DNA of 64,000 nt from Erythrobacter sp. AP23 (GCF_001542855.1 NZ_LNBY01000012.1:1-64000); one strand, 5' to 3'; counted from the first letter of the stretch, positions 52,137 through 60,520 are shown. Notes: generated from the sequence alone by a model not told the origin. Numbers and translations are program-made.

Positions 52137-52244
52137 AAAAATAGCTCTAATCAACAAATGTTGCAATTTCTTGTCGATTTTATACAATGAGCCGTAGAGC
52201 GGGTCGCATCGCGAGTGATCTCCCTCAACTCAAAAGGGCAAGTA
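52137..52244 (+). promoter_or_regulatory. AT-rich mucR upstream region with an inverted repeat
   Basis: The spacer is far richer in A and T than its surroundings. It contains CAACA (52152-52156), AA, TGTTG (52159-52163) as an inverted repeat and a TATACA-like -10 element about 20 bases downstream. MucR/Ros proteins bind AT-rich DNA and often repress their own genes, so this is a plausible autoregulatory site. Confidence 0.4.
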
Positions 52245-52682
52245 ATGGAAAATTTGGAATCCGACATGACCGAGACGCTGATTACCCTTACCTCGGACAT
52301 CGTCGCGGCTCATGTGAGCAACAATAACGTTGATGTTGCGGACGTCCCGACCTTGATTAGCAACGTCTATACCGCGCTTTCGGGTCTCGGCAGCGATGAA
52401 GCCGAAGAAGAGGTCCCCGAGCCGGCAGTACCCATCCGTTCATCGGTGAAAAAAGATTACATCGTCTGCCTCGAAGACGGTAAAAAGATGAAAATGCTCA
52501 AGCGTCATCTCAAGACCGCCTATGACATGACTCCTGACGAGTATCGCGCGCGGTGGAACCTTCCGGCCGATTACCCGATGGTTGCACCGAGCTATGCCGA
52601 GAAGCGGCGCGAGCTCGCGGTCAAGATCGGCCTGGGCCGCAAGCCCGGTCAAAAGCGGGGACGCAACAAGAAGGCTGCCTAA
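52245..52682 (+). CDS. MucR/Ros family transcriptional regulator
   Basis: A 145-residue alphaproteobacterial zinc-finger regulator. The N-terminal half (LITLTSDIVAAHVSNNNVDV) is the oligomerisation region. The DNA-binding part is DYIVCLEDGKKMKMLKRHLK, then DEYRARWNLPADYPMVAPSY and a basic tail (KPGQKRGRNKKAA). The usual second Cys is Asp, as in many MucR proteins, and the last His ligand position reads TAY instead of THY, so zinc binding may be weak or absent. AAGGGC precedes the ATG at 52245. A terminator follows. Confidence 0.92.
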   Translation: MENLESDMTETLITLTSDIVAAHVSNNNVDVADVPTLISNVYTALSGLGSDEAEEEVPEPAVPIRSSVKKDYIVCLEDGKKMKMLKRHLKTAYDMTPDEYRARWNLPADYPMVAPSYAEKRRELAVKIGLGRKPGQKRGRNKKAA

Positions 52683-52707
52683 AGCCCTTCGGTTCGCCTT
52701 GAGGAAG

Positions 52708-52742
52708 ACGCCCCGGGCCGGTAAGGCTACGGGGCGTTTTTC
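52708..52742 (+). terminator. Rho-independent terminator after mucR
   Basis: ACGCCCC (52708-52714) pairs with GGGGCGT (52731-52737) across a 16-base loop and is followed by five T. It separates mucR from fur. Confidence 0.85.
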
Positions 52743-52756
52743 ATTAGGAAGCGAAA

Positions 52757-53179
52757 TTGCACCAGAAGATCGACCTCGAACAATTGTGCGCCGACAAAGG
52801 TCTGCGAATTACCGAGCAGCGTCGCGTGATCGCACGCGTGTTGTCGGAAAGCGACGATCATCCCGATGTCGAGCTGCTGCACGAACGCGCGAACAAGATC
52901 GACTCGGGTATTTCCATCGCCACTGTCTACCGCACCGTGCGCCTGTTCGAGGAGGCCGGCATTCTCGACCGGCACGACTTCGGCGATGGGCGCGCACGCT
53001 ACGAAGCGGCGCCCGAAGCGCATCACGATCATCTGATCGATGTCGAGACGGGCAAGGTGGTCGAGTTCGTCGATCCTGAAATCGAAGCGCTGCAAAAGCA
53101 GATCGCCGCCAAGCTCGGCTATCGCCTCGTCGATCACCGTCTGGAACTTTATGGCGTCCGCCTCGACCGCGAAGACTGA
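52757..53179 (+). CDS. Fur/Mur family metal-responsive regulator
   Basis: A 140-residue Fur-family repressor. The winged-helix part is GLRITEQRRVIARVL, ISIATVYRTVRLFEEAGIL; the dimer/metal part has HHDHLIDVETGKVVEFVDPE. The CxxC pair present in enterobacterial Fur is absent (DVETGK instead), as in alphaproteobacterial Mur, a manganese-responsive member, so Mn(II) sensing is at least as likely as Fe(II). A TTG start is used, with AGGA upstream. It overlaps the downstream plsC by 29 bp. Confidence 0.9.
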   Translation: MHQKIDLEQLCADKGLRITEQRRVIARVLSESDDHPDVELLHERANKIDSGISIATVYRTVRLFEEAGILDRHDFGDGRARYEAAPEAHHDHLIDVETGKVVEFVDPEIEALQKQIAAKLGYRLVDHRLELYGVRLDRED

Positions 53180-54056
53180 GCGCAGGCTCGCGAAATATAC
53201 GGCCCGGCGGCTGGCCGCCGCGCGCGGCGAGACGGTACCGCTCAGCCCCGCCGGCTGGATCCGTTTCGTGCTTCGGACGCTTGCAATACTGCTGCTGCTC
53301 ATTGTCTGTGTTCCGCTGCACTACCTCTACCGGGTTTTCGCCTACGGATCGCCCTTCCCCATGCTGTTCCTGCGCTATACCGCGCGGATCGTTGGGGCGC
53401 GGGTGAAGGTCGTCGGCACACCGTTGAGGCGCGACGTCTTTTTCATCGCCAACCACATCAGCTGGGTCGACATTCTCAGTATGGCAGGCGCCAGCGGGAC
53501 CGCTTTCGTCGCCAAGCAGGAGCTCTCCGAAGTCCCGGTGATCGGCTGGCTGTGCCGCCTGAACCGGACCGTTTTCGTCAAACGGGAGAATCGCCTCGGG
53601 GTCGCCGAACAGATCAACGCCCTCAAGGAAGCGCTGGCCGACAATTGGTCCGTCACGGTCTTTCCCGAAGGCACCGTAACCGACGGCCATTCGTTGTTGC
53701 CGTTCAAGTCGAGCATGATCTCGGTTCTCGACCCGCCACCACCGGGAGTGATGGTCCAGCCGGTGGTGCTCGATTACGGCGAAAACTCCGAGGAAATCGG
53801 TTGGGTCGGTGAGGAATCCGGGCTTCACAACGCCATGCGGATCATGGCGCGCAGGGGCACTTTCCTGCTGACTCTCCACTATCTCGAGCCGTTCAGCCCG
53901 GTCGAATATCGCGGCCGCAAGGCCATTGCCGCCAAGGCGCGCGAAGAGATCGAGGAACGGCTAGTGGCCAATCTCGGCAAGCCGCTGCGTGATTTCCAGC
54001 ATGTCGTCGACGCAGTGCGTTATCGGCCCAAGCCGGCCGACACAGAAGCAAGCTAG
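53151..54056 (+). CDS. plsC: 1-acyl-sn-glycerol-3-phosphate acyltransferase family protein (PlsC-like)
   Basis: A 301-residue membrane-bound acyltransferase: one hydrophobic helix (TLAILLLLIVCVPLHYLY), the catalytic NHISWVD (His-x4-Asp), and the substrate motif VFPEGTVTDG. It should add the second acyl chain to lysophosphatidic acid. The ATG at 53151 lies inside fur. Fur-acyltransferase adjacency is common in alphaproteobacteria. Its stop overlaps that of the convergent LysR gene by 4 bp. Confidence 0.88.
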   Translation: MASASTAKTERRLAKYTARRLAAARGETVPLSPAGWIRFVLRTLAILLLLIVCVPLHYLYRVFAYGSPFPMLFLRYTARIVGARVKVVGTPLRRDVFFIANHISWVDILSMAGASGTAFVAKQELSEVPVIGWLCRLNRTVFVKRENRLGVAEQINALKEALADNWSVTVFPEGTVTDGHSLLPFKSSMISVLDPPPPGVMVQPVVLDYGENSEEIGWVGEESGLHNAMRIMARRGTFLLTLHYLEPFSPVEYRGRKAIAAKAREEIEERLVANLGKPLRDFQHVVDAVRYRPKPADTEAS

Positions 54057-54937
54057 AGCCCGGCGTTCACCAACCAGTCGTGAAACAACCGCACCGGACG
54101 TTCCTCGAGCGCGGTCGGTTTGCATACGAACCAGTAGCTATATGGGCTCTCGACCTCGACATCGAACAGGGTCGCCAGTCGGTTGTCCGCGGCGCGGCGC
54201 ATGTGATCGTCATGCATGATCGCAATGCCCAGGCCCTGCGCCGCCGCCTCGAGCATGATCTGGCCCGAATCGAAATGGTCGATCGCCGCCGGTTCTAGAT
54301 CCGCCATGCCGATTTCGGCGCGCCAGGCGGTGAAGCTTTCGGGCAATTCGTTGTGGATCAGGAAAGTCTGCCGCGCGAGCTGGTCCGGGTCGGGCTTCGA
54401 ACCGAGCTTTCCGGCGAGGTCGCGGCTGCAGATCGCGTGGACCTTGTTGTAATCCAGCCGGACGGCGTGGAGCCCGCGTGACGGGCCGCGCGAGAGAATG
54501 ATCGCCGCATCGAGCACATCGCCCACGCGGTCCTCGAGATGCGCCCCCGTGTCGATGTCGATATGCAGCAGCGGATGCCGCTCGCGCAATTCGCCAAGGC
54601 GCGGAAATAGCCGCTGCGTCCCGAAAAGCGGCAGGACGCCGAGATGCAGGCGCAGCAGCGAGAGGTTTTCCGACTGGCTTTCGACCGCCCGTGCCAGCGC
54701 TTCGAGCTGCGGATTGACCGCCTCGAAGAAGGCATGCCCATCGTCGGTCAATTGCATCGACTGGCGCGCGCGGGTGAACAGCTTCTTGCCGACGAATTCC
54801 TCGAGATTGCCGATCCGCCGCGACAGCGCGGAAGGGCTCAGCCCGAGTTCGTCGGCCGCGGCACGCGCAGAGCCAAGCCGCACCGTACGCACGAACGCTT
54901 CGAGGGCGCGCAAGGGGGGAAGTCTGCGGGTTGCCAT
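54053..54937 (-). CDS. LysR-family transcriptional regulator (GcvA-like)
   Basis: A 294-residue LysR regulator: N-terminal winged helix (LPPLRALEAFVRTVRLGSAR, AADELGLSPSALSRRIGNLE) and a C-terminal periplasmic-binding-like effector domain. The LRALEAF opening places it with the GcvA/AmpR-like subgroup. Its target is unknown; it is not divergent from a metabolic gene, and its neighbour upstream is corC on the same strand. Confidence 0.9.
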   Translation of the reverse strand: MATRRLPPLRALEAFVRTVRLGSARAAADELGLSPSALSRRIGNLEEFVGKKLFTRARQSMQLTDDGHAFFEAVNPQLEALARAVESQSENLSLLRLHLGVLPLFGTQRLFPRLGELRERHPLLHIDIDTGAHLEDRVGDVLDAAIILSRGPSRGLHAVRLDYNKVHAICSRDLAGKLGSKPDPDQLARQTFLIHNELPESFTAWRAEIGMADLEPAAIDHFDSGQIMLEAAAQGLGIAIMHDDHMRRAADNRLATLFDVEVESPYSYWFVCKPTALEERPVRLFHDWLVNAGL

Positions 54938-55005
54938 GAGAGTTGCACGCTATGAGCGTGTATCGCACCTGTCGAGGGTGTATGTGCGAAAAACTGCAAC
55001 TGCGG

Positions 55006-55923
55006 TCACGCAGCCGTCACAGTTTCCTCGGGCGAATGAAGGCGCAGCCGTTTCACATGCGTTTCGTCGCCATCGGTGACTTCGATCTTCCAACCGCTGG
55101 GGTGCTCCAGCATACGCCCGACCTCGGGCACCTGCTCGGCCAGAACGAAGGCTAGACCGCCCAGAGTGTCGACCGATTCCTCGACCTCGGCCAGAGCAGG
55201 CGAGACGTGTTCGGCGACATCATCGAGTTCGGCGCGGGCATCGCAATCCCACATTCCCTCGCCGATATCGACGATCCATTCCTCTGGCGCCTCGTCATGC
55301 TCGTCCTCGATCTCGCCGACGATCTCTTCGACAAGGTCCTCGATCGTGATGAGACCGTCGGTGCCCGAAAACTCGTCGACCACCACCGCCAGATGCATGC
55401 GCTGCGCGCGCATGTCGGCCAGCACATCCAACGCATTGCGCGTTTGTGGCACATAAAGCGGCTGCCGCATCAGCACGGTCCAGTCCTTGGGCGGGGTCTG
55501 TTCGCGCGCCAGGATCGTAAAAACGTCCTTGATGTGAATCATGCCGATCACATCGTCGAGCTGCTCGCGATAGACGGGCATTCGCGAATGCCCGTGCTCG
55601 GCGAAGGTCTCGACCAGCTCGTCCCAGCTCGCACTGGCATTCATGGCGATGATCTCGCCGCGCGGCACCGCGACATCGTCGGCATCGTGCTCGGAGAAAT
55701 GCAGGAGGTTGCGCAGCATCTGCCGCTCGACCAGCGAGAGGTCGCCGGTGCCGCTGTGCTCCGGCGCCTCCTCGCCGTTTTCGCCCTCATGCTCGTCGAT
55801 AGCGTCTTCCAGCTGCGCACGCAGCGAGCGTTCGCCGTAATCGGGGTCGAAGAATTTCCGGATCGCGAGCATCAGCCCGCTGCTACTCTCCGCGTCTCCC
55901 GCGGGTGATGACGAATCGGGCAT
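55006..55923 (-). CDS. corC: CorC/HlyC-type CBS-domain protein
   Basis: The 305-residue soluble protein has two CBS domains (about residues 75-195; HSRMPVYREQLDDVIGMIHI, HLAVVVDEFSGTDGLITIED) and a C-terminal transporter-associated CorC_HlyC domain ending in KIEVTDGDETHVKRLRL. It is linked to Mg/Co efflux or membrane stress. It sits directly after ybeY on the same strand, the usual phoH-ybeY-corC order. Confidence 0.9.
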   Translation of the reverse strand: MPDSSSPAGDAESSSGLMLAIRKFFDPDYGERSLRAQLEDAIDEHEGENGEEAPEHSGTGDLSLVERQMLRNLLHFSEHDADDVAVPRGEIIAMNASASWDELVETFAEHGHSRMPVYREQLDDVIGMIHIKDVFTILAREQTPPKDWTVLMRQPLYVPQTRNALDVLADMRAQRMHLAVVVDEFSGTDGLITIEDLVEEIVGEIEDEHDEAPEEWIVDIGEGMWDCDARAELDDVAEHVSPALAEVEESVDTLGGLAFVLAEQVPEVGRMLEHPSGWKIEVTDGDETHVKRLRLHSPEETVTAA

Positions 55924-55944
55924 GGCCCTAACAATGCACTCCCA

Positions 55945-56448
55945 TCAGTTGCGGTCCCCATATGGGTCGGCGATACCCAGTTTTGCAAGCGCTGCGATTT
56001 CGAGCGCCTCCATCGCCTCGGCCTGGGCGTCGGACTCGACATGATCGTGGCCTGCGAGGTGGAGCAGGCCGTGTATGATCAGATGGGTAGCATGATCCCC
56101 GAGCGCGATGCCCTTCTCCGCCGCTTCGCGCTCGCAGGTCCCGCAGGCAAGCGCCAGATCGCCGAGCATCTCGGGCGGGCCGTCCGGTGCGAGATCGAGC
56201 AGTTCGGCCCGCTCCAGCATGGGAAAGGACAGCACGTTGGTCGGCTTGTCCTTGCCGCGCCACTCACGATTGAGCGCGCGGACTTCCTCGTCCGAAGTGA
56301 AGAGTAGCGATGCCGTCAGCCGCGCGTTTGTTAGCGCGGGTTCGACTTCGGCGGTCGCCTCTTGCGCGCGTCGCGCCAAGCCGTCCCAGTCGCCTTCCGG
56401 CCAGCCTTCGATTTCGATATCCAGTTCCAAACGGCAATCCTTCGTCAT
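55945..56448 (-). CDS. ybeY: Endoribonuclease/rRNA maturation factor YbeY
   Basis: YbeY is a zinc-dependent RNase needed for 16S rRNA 3' maturation. The protein has the three-histidine motif in HLIIHGLLHLAGHDHVESD and an upstream ALNREWRGKDKPTNVLSFP. The start is blurred by a repeat: the ATG at 56448 lies within the left repeat of the GIY-YIG cassette (56443-56472), while a TTG at 56430 has AAGGA 7 bases upstream, partly made of repeat-flank sequence. Length is 167 or 161 residues. Confidence 0.92.
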   Translation of the reverse strand: MTKDCRLELDIEIEGWPEGDWDGLARRAQEATAEVEPALTNARLTASLLFTSDEEVRALNREWRGKDKPTNVLSFPMLERAELLDLAPDGPPEMLGDLALACGTCEREAAEKGIALGDHATHLIIHGLLHLAGHDHVESDAQAEAMEALEIAALAKLGIADPYGDRN

Positions 56449-56472
56449 CCCCGCGCAGGCGGGGATCCCGCT
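56443..56472 (+). repeat. Left terminal inverted repeat of GIY-YIG cassette 2
   Basis: CGTC foot, then ATCCCCGC, GCAG loop, GCGGGGAT, then the inner tail CCCGCT. It includes the ybeY ATG at 56448-56446. Confidence 0.85.
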
Positions 56473-56477
56473 CCCTT

Positions 56478-56777
56478 TCACATGTTCAAGGTCTCGAACA
56501 AGTCATCCCAATCGGGATTTTGTTCTTCTATCCGCCTGATCTTCCAGGCGCGGTTCCATTTCTTCATCGCCTTTTCGCGGGCGATAGCATCCTCGATATC
56601 GTCATGGTGTTCGACATAGACAAGCCGTGCCAGATCGTAGCGAGCGGTGAAACTCCCACCCTTCCCTGCGCGATGTTGAACCGTTCTTGCGGCTATGTCC
56701 GCGGTCACTCCGATGTAAAGCGTGCCGCGATAGCGGTCCGTCATGATGTAGACGAAGCCGCCCTTCTCGAAAGTCAC
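56478..56777 (-). CDS. Small GIY-YIG nuclease family protein (copy 2)
   Basis: A 99-residue paralog of the protein at 3046-3333, about 60 percent identical by eye. It has [48 protein letters not shown] (catalytic Glu in the REK helix) and [11 protein letters not shown]. The GTG at 56777 is chosen as start because upstream codons are translated repeat sequence; it lies just inside the right repeat. It runs with phoH and ybeY. Confidence 0.86.
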   Translation of the reverse strand: MTFEKGGFVYIMTDRYRGTLYIGVTADIAARTVQHRAGKGGSFTARYDLARLVYVEHHDDIEDAIAREKAMKKWNRAWKIRRIEEQNPDWDDLFETLNM

Positions 56778-56787
56778 GCCAGCAGGT

Positions 56788-56817
56788 AGCGGGACCCCCG
56801 CCTGCGCGGGGGTGACG
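56788..56817 (-). repeat. Right terminal inverted repeat of GIY-YIG cassette 2
   Basis: Read on the minus strand: CGTC foot, ACCCCCGC, GCAG loop, GCGGGGGT, CCCGCT. Compared with the left repeat, one base pair of the stem is replaced by another pair. Confidence 0.85.
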
Positions 56818-56829
56818 CGGAATGCGGGT

Positions 56830-57861
56830 TCATGCGCTCGGCCCTTCGTAGGCCTCCACGATCCGCCCAACGATCGGATGGCGGACCACGTCGGCCGCGG
56901 TGAAGCGAATCGTGCCAAAGCCCTCGACGCCCTCCAGCTTGCCGACCGCATCGGCGAGGCCGCTCATGCCGTCGCCGCCGGGGATGTCGACCTGCCGCGG
57001 ATCGCCGCAGATGACCATGCGACTGTTCTGGCCGAAGCGGGTGAGGAACATCTTCATCTGCTCGCGCGTGGTGTTCTGCGCCTCGTCGAGGATGACGAAG
57101 GCATCGGCCAAGGTGCGACCGCGCATGAAGGCGATCGGCGCGATCTCGATCTCCCCGCTCGCCAGCCGCCGTTCGACCTGTTCTGGCGGCATGCAATCGT
57201 AAAGCGCGTCGTAGAGCGGGCGCAGATAGGGATCGACCTTTTCCTTCATGTCGCCGGGTAGGAAGCCGAGCTTTTCGCCCGCTTCCACCGCCGGGCGCGA
57301 CAGGATCAGCCGCTGGACGCTGCCATTGATCAGCTGGCTGACCGCCTGCGCGACGGCGAGATAGGTCTTGCCCGTGCCCGCCGGGCCCAGCGCGAAGATG
57401 ATGTCGTCGCGCACGAGGCTGCGCATGTAGGTCGCCTGCATCGCGCTGCGCGGCACGATGGTCTTGCGCCGCGTGCGGATCATGATCGGCGGACCCTTGG
57501 GCTCCGCATCGACGATCCCGTCGAGCGTGGGTTCGTCCGACATGGAAATCAGCGCTTCGATCGCGCCCTGGTCGAGATCCTGCCCGATGGCGAGCTTGTC
57601 GTACATCGCCTTGAGCACGTCGCGCGCACGGGCGACGCTGTCTTCCGGCCCTTCGATATGCAGCTCGTTCCCGCGCGCCGCGATGAACACGCCGAGGCGG
57701 TTTTCGACCTGGACGAGATTGGCATCGAACTGTCCGAACAGCGCGCCGAGCAGGCTCTGATTGTCGAAACTGATATCGACCTGAGCGCGGCGCACTTCGC
57801 GCTGCGGTGAGGGTGGCGGGGTGAAGGCAGACACGTCCTTCTGTGCGGGTTTGCGAGCCAT
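56830..57861 (-). CDS. phoH: PhoH-family ATPase
   Basis: The 343-residue protein has an N-terminal KH-like segment ([20 protein letters not shown]) and a C-terminal PhoH P-loop domain with Walker [12 protein letters not shown], Walker [12 protein letters not shown] and [17 protein letters not shown]. It is probably an RNA-linked ATPase or helicase that works with YbeY. The natural neighbour ybeY is now displaced by the GIY-YIG cassette. Upstream is a gene-less repeat doublet. Confidence 0.92.
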   Translation of the reverse strand: MARKPAQKDVSAFTPPPSPQREVRRAQVDISFDNQSLLGALFGQFDANLVQVENRLGVFIAARGNELHIEGPEDSVARARDVLKAMYDKLAIGQDLDQGAIEALISMSDEPTLDGIVDAEPKGPPIMIRTRRKTIVPRSAMQATYMRSLVRDDIIFALGPAGTGKTYLAVAQAVSQLINGSVQRLILSRPAVEAGEKLGFLPGDMKEKVDPYLRPLYDALYDCMPPEQVERRLASGEIEIAPIAFMRGRTLADAFVILDEAQNTTREQMKMFLTRFGQNSRMVICGDPRQVDIPGGDGMSGLADAVGKLEGVEGFGTIRFTAADVVRHPIVGRIVEAYEGPSA

Positions 57862-57970
57862 ATGCTCCTTTCGCTTGCGAGTCGGAGTTTAGGCTTCAAC
57901 GCGGGGCGCGCAAGTTGGGCACCGCGTGATGGCGGTGGAAAGTCACGCAGCAGACACGTTGCCATCCTGC

Positions 57971-58048
57971 CGTCACTCCAGCGAAAGCTGGGCTCTCCCG
58001 AGGCATGGCGCTAGGCCGATACCGATCCCGGCTTCCGCTGGGATGACG
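57971..58048. repeat. Gene-less inverted doublet of REP-like palindromes (GAAA-loop type)
   Basis: The left unit is CGTCACT then CCAGC, GAAA loop, GCTGG (57978-57991). The right unit is ATCCCGGC, TTCC loop, GCTGGGAT (58025-58044) then GACG. The two are inverted with CGTC feet outward and about 30 bases between. It lies in the miaB-phoH spacer, 8 bp after the miaB stop codon. The rest of the 195-bp spacer shows no gene. Confidence 0.78.
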
Positions 58049-58056
58049 TGCAAGAG

Positions 58057-59400
58057 CTAGGCCGCCACCGCCTCGCGCAGCTTGCCGGCGAGCGAATTGG
58101 GCCCGGCCTCGACCAGGTCGACCTGCACCAGATCGCCAATCTGCGCCCTGCCTTCGAACCACACGCTTTGGAGCCAGGGCGACTTGCCGAGCCATTGGCC
58201 CGGATGCTTGCCCTTGCGCTCGACGAGTACTTCACAGCCGCGGCCGACGGTGTTCTTGTTGAACGCTAGCTGGTCGCGATTGAGCGCGGCCTGGAGGCGC
58301 TGGAGGCGCTCGTCCATGACCACTTTCGGCACCTGCCCGTCCATCGTGGCAGCGGGCGTGCCGGGGCGCGGCGAATATTTGAAGCTGAACGCCTGCGCGT
58401 AACCGACCTCGTCGACCAGCGCGAGCGTTTCCTCGAACTCGGCATCGGTCTCGCCGGGGAAGCCGACGATGAAGTCGCCACTTAGCGCGAGGTCGGGCCG
58501 TGCGGCGCGGAAGCCATCGAGCAGCTTGAGATAACTCTCTGCCGTGTGGCTGCGATTCATGGCCTTGAGTACACGGTCGCTGCCCGCCTGCACCGGGAGG
58601 TGAAGGAAGGGCATGAGCTTGTCGATCTCGCCATGCGCGGCGATCAACTCGTCGTCCATGTCGGCCGGATGACTGGTGGTGTAGCGGATGCGCGCGAGGC
58701 CATCGACCTTGGCAAGGTCGCGGATCAGCCCTGCGAGGCCGACCGGGTGGCCCTTTTCGTTCTCGCCGCTCCACGCGCTGACATTCTGGCCGAGCAGCGT
58801 GATCTCCTTCGCGCCCGCATCGACCAGTTTCTTCGCTTCGGTCACCAAATCGCTGTAAGGCCGCGAAATTTCCGCGCCGCGTGTATAGGGCACCACGCAA
58901 TAGGTGCAGAACTTGTCGCAGCCTTCCTGCACGGTAAGGAAGCTCGCCGGAGCGGTGCGGCGGCGCTCGGGCAATGCGGCAAACTTGGCGATTGCGGGCA
59001 TGTCGGTATCGGTCGCGCGCTCGCCCTTCACCGCCTTGTCGAGCATTTCGGGAAGCCGGTGATAGGCCTGCGGGCCGACGACCATGGAAACCGCCGGCGC
59101 GCGTGCCATGATTTCCTCGCCCTCGGCCTGCGCGACACAGCCCGCGACCGCGATCAGCGGCTGTTTCCCCGCCTCCGCGCCCGCCTTGGAGATGCGGCCG
59201 ATGTCCGAATAGACCTTTTCCGCCGCCTTTTCGCGGATGTGGCAGGTGTTGAGCACGACGAGGTCGGCGTCCTCGCCCTCGGGCGCAGGCACGATGCCCT
59301 GCTCGCCGAGCATCTCGGCCATGCGCTCGCCGTCATAGACGTTCATCTGGCAGCCGAAGCTCTTGACCTTGTAGGTCTTGGGGGAAGTGGTCGGTTTCAT
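58057..59400 (-). CDS. miaB: tRNA-2-methylthio-N6-dimethylallyladenosine synthase MiaB
   Basis: MiaB adds the 2-methylthio group to i6A37 of tRNAs using two 4Fe-4S clusters. The 447-residue protein has the N-terminal UPF0004 cysteines ([35 protein letters not shown]), the radical SAM motif [17 protein letters not shown], and a C-terminal TRAM domain. The ATG at 59400 fits the family start, although no strong ribosome-binding site is seen. Confidence 0.95.
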   Translation of the reverse strand: MKPTTSPKTYKVKSFGCQMNVYDGERMAEMLGEQGIVPAPEGEDADLVVLNTCHIREKAAEKVYSDIGRISKAGAEAGKQPLIAVAGCVAQAEGEEIMARAPAVSMVVGPQAYHRLPEMLDKAVKGERATDTDMPAIAKFAALPERRRTAPASFLTVQEGCDKFCTYCVVPYTRGAEISRPYSDLVTEAKKLVDAGAKEITLLGQNVSAWSGENEKGHPVGLAGLIRDLAKVDGLARIRYTTSHPADMDDELIAAHGEIDKLMPFLHLPVQAGSDRVLKAMNRSHTAESYLKLLDGFRAARPDLALSGDFIVGFPGETDAEFEETLALVDEVGYAQAFSFKYSPRPGTPAATMDGQVPKVVMDERLQRLQAALNRDQLAFNKNTVGRGCEVLVERKGKHPGQWLGKSPWLQSVWFEGRAQIGDLVQVDLVEAGPNSLAGKLREAVAA

Positions 59401-59435
59401 GGGAGGGGGCGCTTTAGGCCACTGGCAGGCAAAAT

Positions 59436-60059
59436 TCAATCATCGCCGCTCGCCTCGGGTGACTGATCGTGAAGCGCGAGGCGCGGCAAGACTGTGTCGG
59501 GCTTGATTATGGCCCCGGGCGCGATCACTGCATTTGCGCCGACCCGCACACGATCCCCGAGAAGCGCACCGAACTTGTCGCTGCGGGTTTCCACCGTATC
59601 ACCCTCGAACACTATACGCACCGCCTTGTCGGCGCGCTCGTTTCGGTAATTGGCGACGATCGCGCCAGCCTCGATGTTTACCGAACCGCCCACCACTGAA
59701 TCACCGACAAAACTGAGGTGGGCAATCTTGCTGCCCGGGAACAGGAAGCATGTCTTGACCTCGCACGATGGGCCAACGATCACGCGATCCGCCAGCCACA
59801 CTCCACCGCGCAAATAGGCGTTGTGCGCAACGAAGCATTCTGGCCCGACCATGCACGGAGCCTTGAGGACCGCCCGCTCCTCGACCGTCGCACTGCGATG
59901 GACGGCAACCCCTTCGCAAACCCGATAGTCAGATCCCAAACCCGCGATCTGGGTCGCCACCGCGCGGGGCGCATCGGTGGTAAGCGCCCAGGCCGTGGGG
60001 AAATCAGCCCAAGGGCTTTCCCGCCAATCCTCAATCAGGTTGGCGGGATCGAAGGACAT
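59436..60059 (-). CDS. Left-handed beta-helix (hexapeptide repeat) acyltransferase-like protein
   Basis: The 207-residue protein is built of hexapeptide turns ([60 protein letters not shown]), like the C-terminal acetyltransferase half of GlmU or LpxA. The YRNERA segment resembles a GlmU loop, but the pyrophosphorylase half is missing. The substrate is unknown. Its ATG shares a base with the cyclophilin stop codon. Confidence 0.78.
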   Translation of the reverse strand: MSFDPANLIEDWRESPWADFPTAWALTTDAPRAVATQIAGLGSDYRVCEGVAVHRSATVEERAVLKAPCMVGPECFVAHNAYLRGGVWLADRVIVGPSCEVKTCFLFPGSKIAHLSFVGDSVVGGSVNIEAGAIVANYRNERADKAVRIVFEGDTVETRSDKFGALLGDRVRVGANAVIAPGAIIKPDTVLPRLALHDQSPEASGDD

Positions 60060-60520
60060 CAGGAAACAGTCGCCTTCACGATCTTGCCCGGGTTTGCCGG
60101 CGGCTCGCCCTTGGGCAGGGCGTCGACATGTTCCATGCCGCTCTCGACCTGGCCCCAGACGGTGTACTGGCCGTCGAGGAATTCGGCATCGTCGAAGCAG
60201 ATGAAGAACTGGCTGTTGGCGCTGTCGGGCACTTGGGTGCGGGCCATCGAGCAGGTGCCGCGGGTGTGCGGTTCGCTGTTGAACTCGGCCTTGAGGTCGG
60301 GCTTGTCGCTGCCGCCCATACCGGTGCCGGTCGGATCGCCGCCCTGCGCCATGAAGCCGGGGATCACGCGGTGGAAGACGACGCCGTCGTAGAAGCCTTC
60401 GCCCGCGAGCGTGGTGATCCGCTCGACATGGCCGGGCGCGAGGTCGGGACGCAGCTTGATCACCACATCCTTGGTGTCGCCGTCGCCGGTGTCGAGGGTG
60501 AAGGTCAGCTTGTCGGCCAT
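60059..60520 (-). CDS. Peptidyl-prolyl cis-trans isomerase (cyclophilin)
   Basis: A 153-residue single-domain cyclophilin with FYDGVVFHRVIPGFMAQGGD, NSQFFICFDDAEFLDGQYTV and WGQVESGMEHVDAL. No signal peptide, so cytoplasmic (PpiB-like). The ATG at 60520 has GGAG about 10 bases upstream; a longer in-frame reading is not similar to the family. Confidence 0.93.
   Translation of the reverse strand: MADKLTFTLDTGDGDTKDVVIKLRPDLAPGHVERITTLAGEGFYDGVVFHRVIPGFMAQGGDPTGTGMGGSDKPDLKAEFNSEPHTRGTCSMARTQVPDSANSQFFICFDDAEFLDGQYTVWGQVESGMEHVDALPKGEPPANPGKIVKATVS

Larger units (their letters stand above)
56443..56817 (-). mobile_element. 375-bp REP-bounded GIY-YIG cassette (copy 2)
   Basis: A GIY-YIG gene (56478-56777) lies between 30-bp inverted repeats at 56443-56472 and 56788-56817 that match at 28 of 30 positions. 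The two differences sit opposite each other in the stem (T-A in the left copy, C-G in the right), so pairing is kept. Each repeat is CGTC foot, CCCCGC-GCAG-GCGGGG palindrome, then CCCGCT inside. The cassette separates phoH from ybeY, genes that are normally adjacent. It begins 12 bp after the phoH stop codon. Confidence 0.72.

Noticed and set aside
56778..56951. An N-terminal extension of GIY-YIG copy 2
   Set aside because: These codons are the translated repeat and the end of phoH in another frame; the GTG at 56777 starts at the conserved domain.
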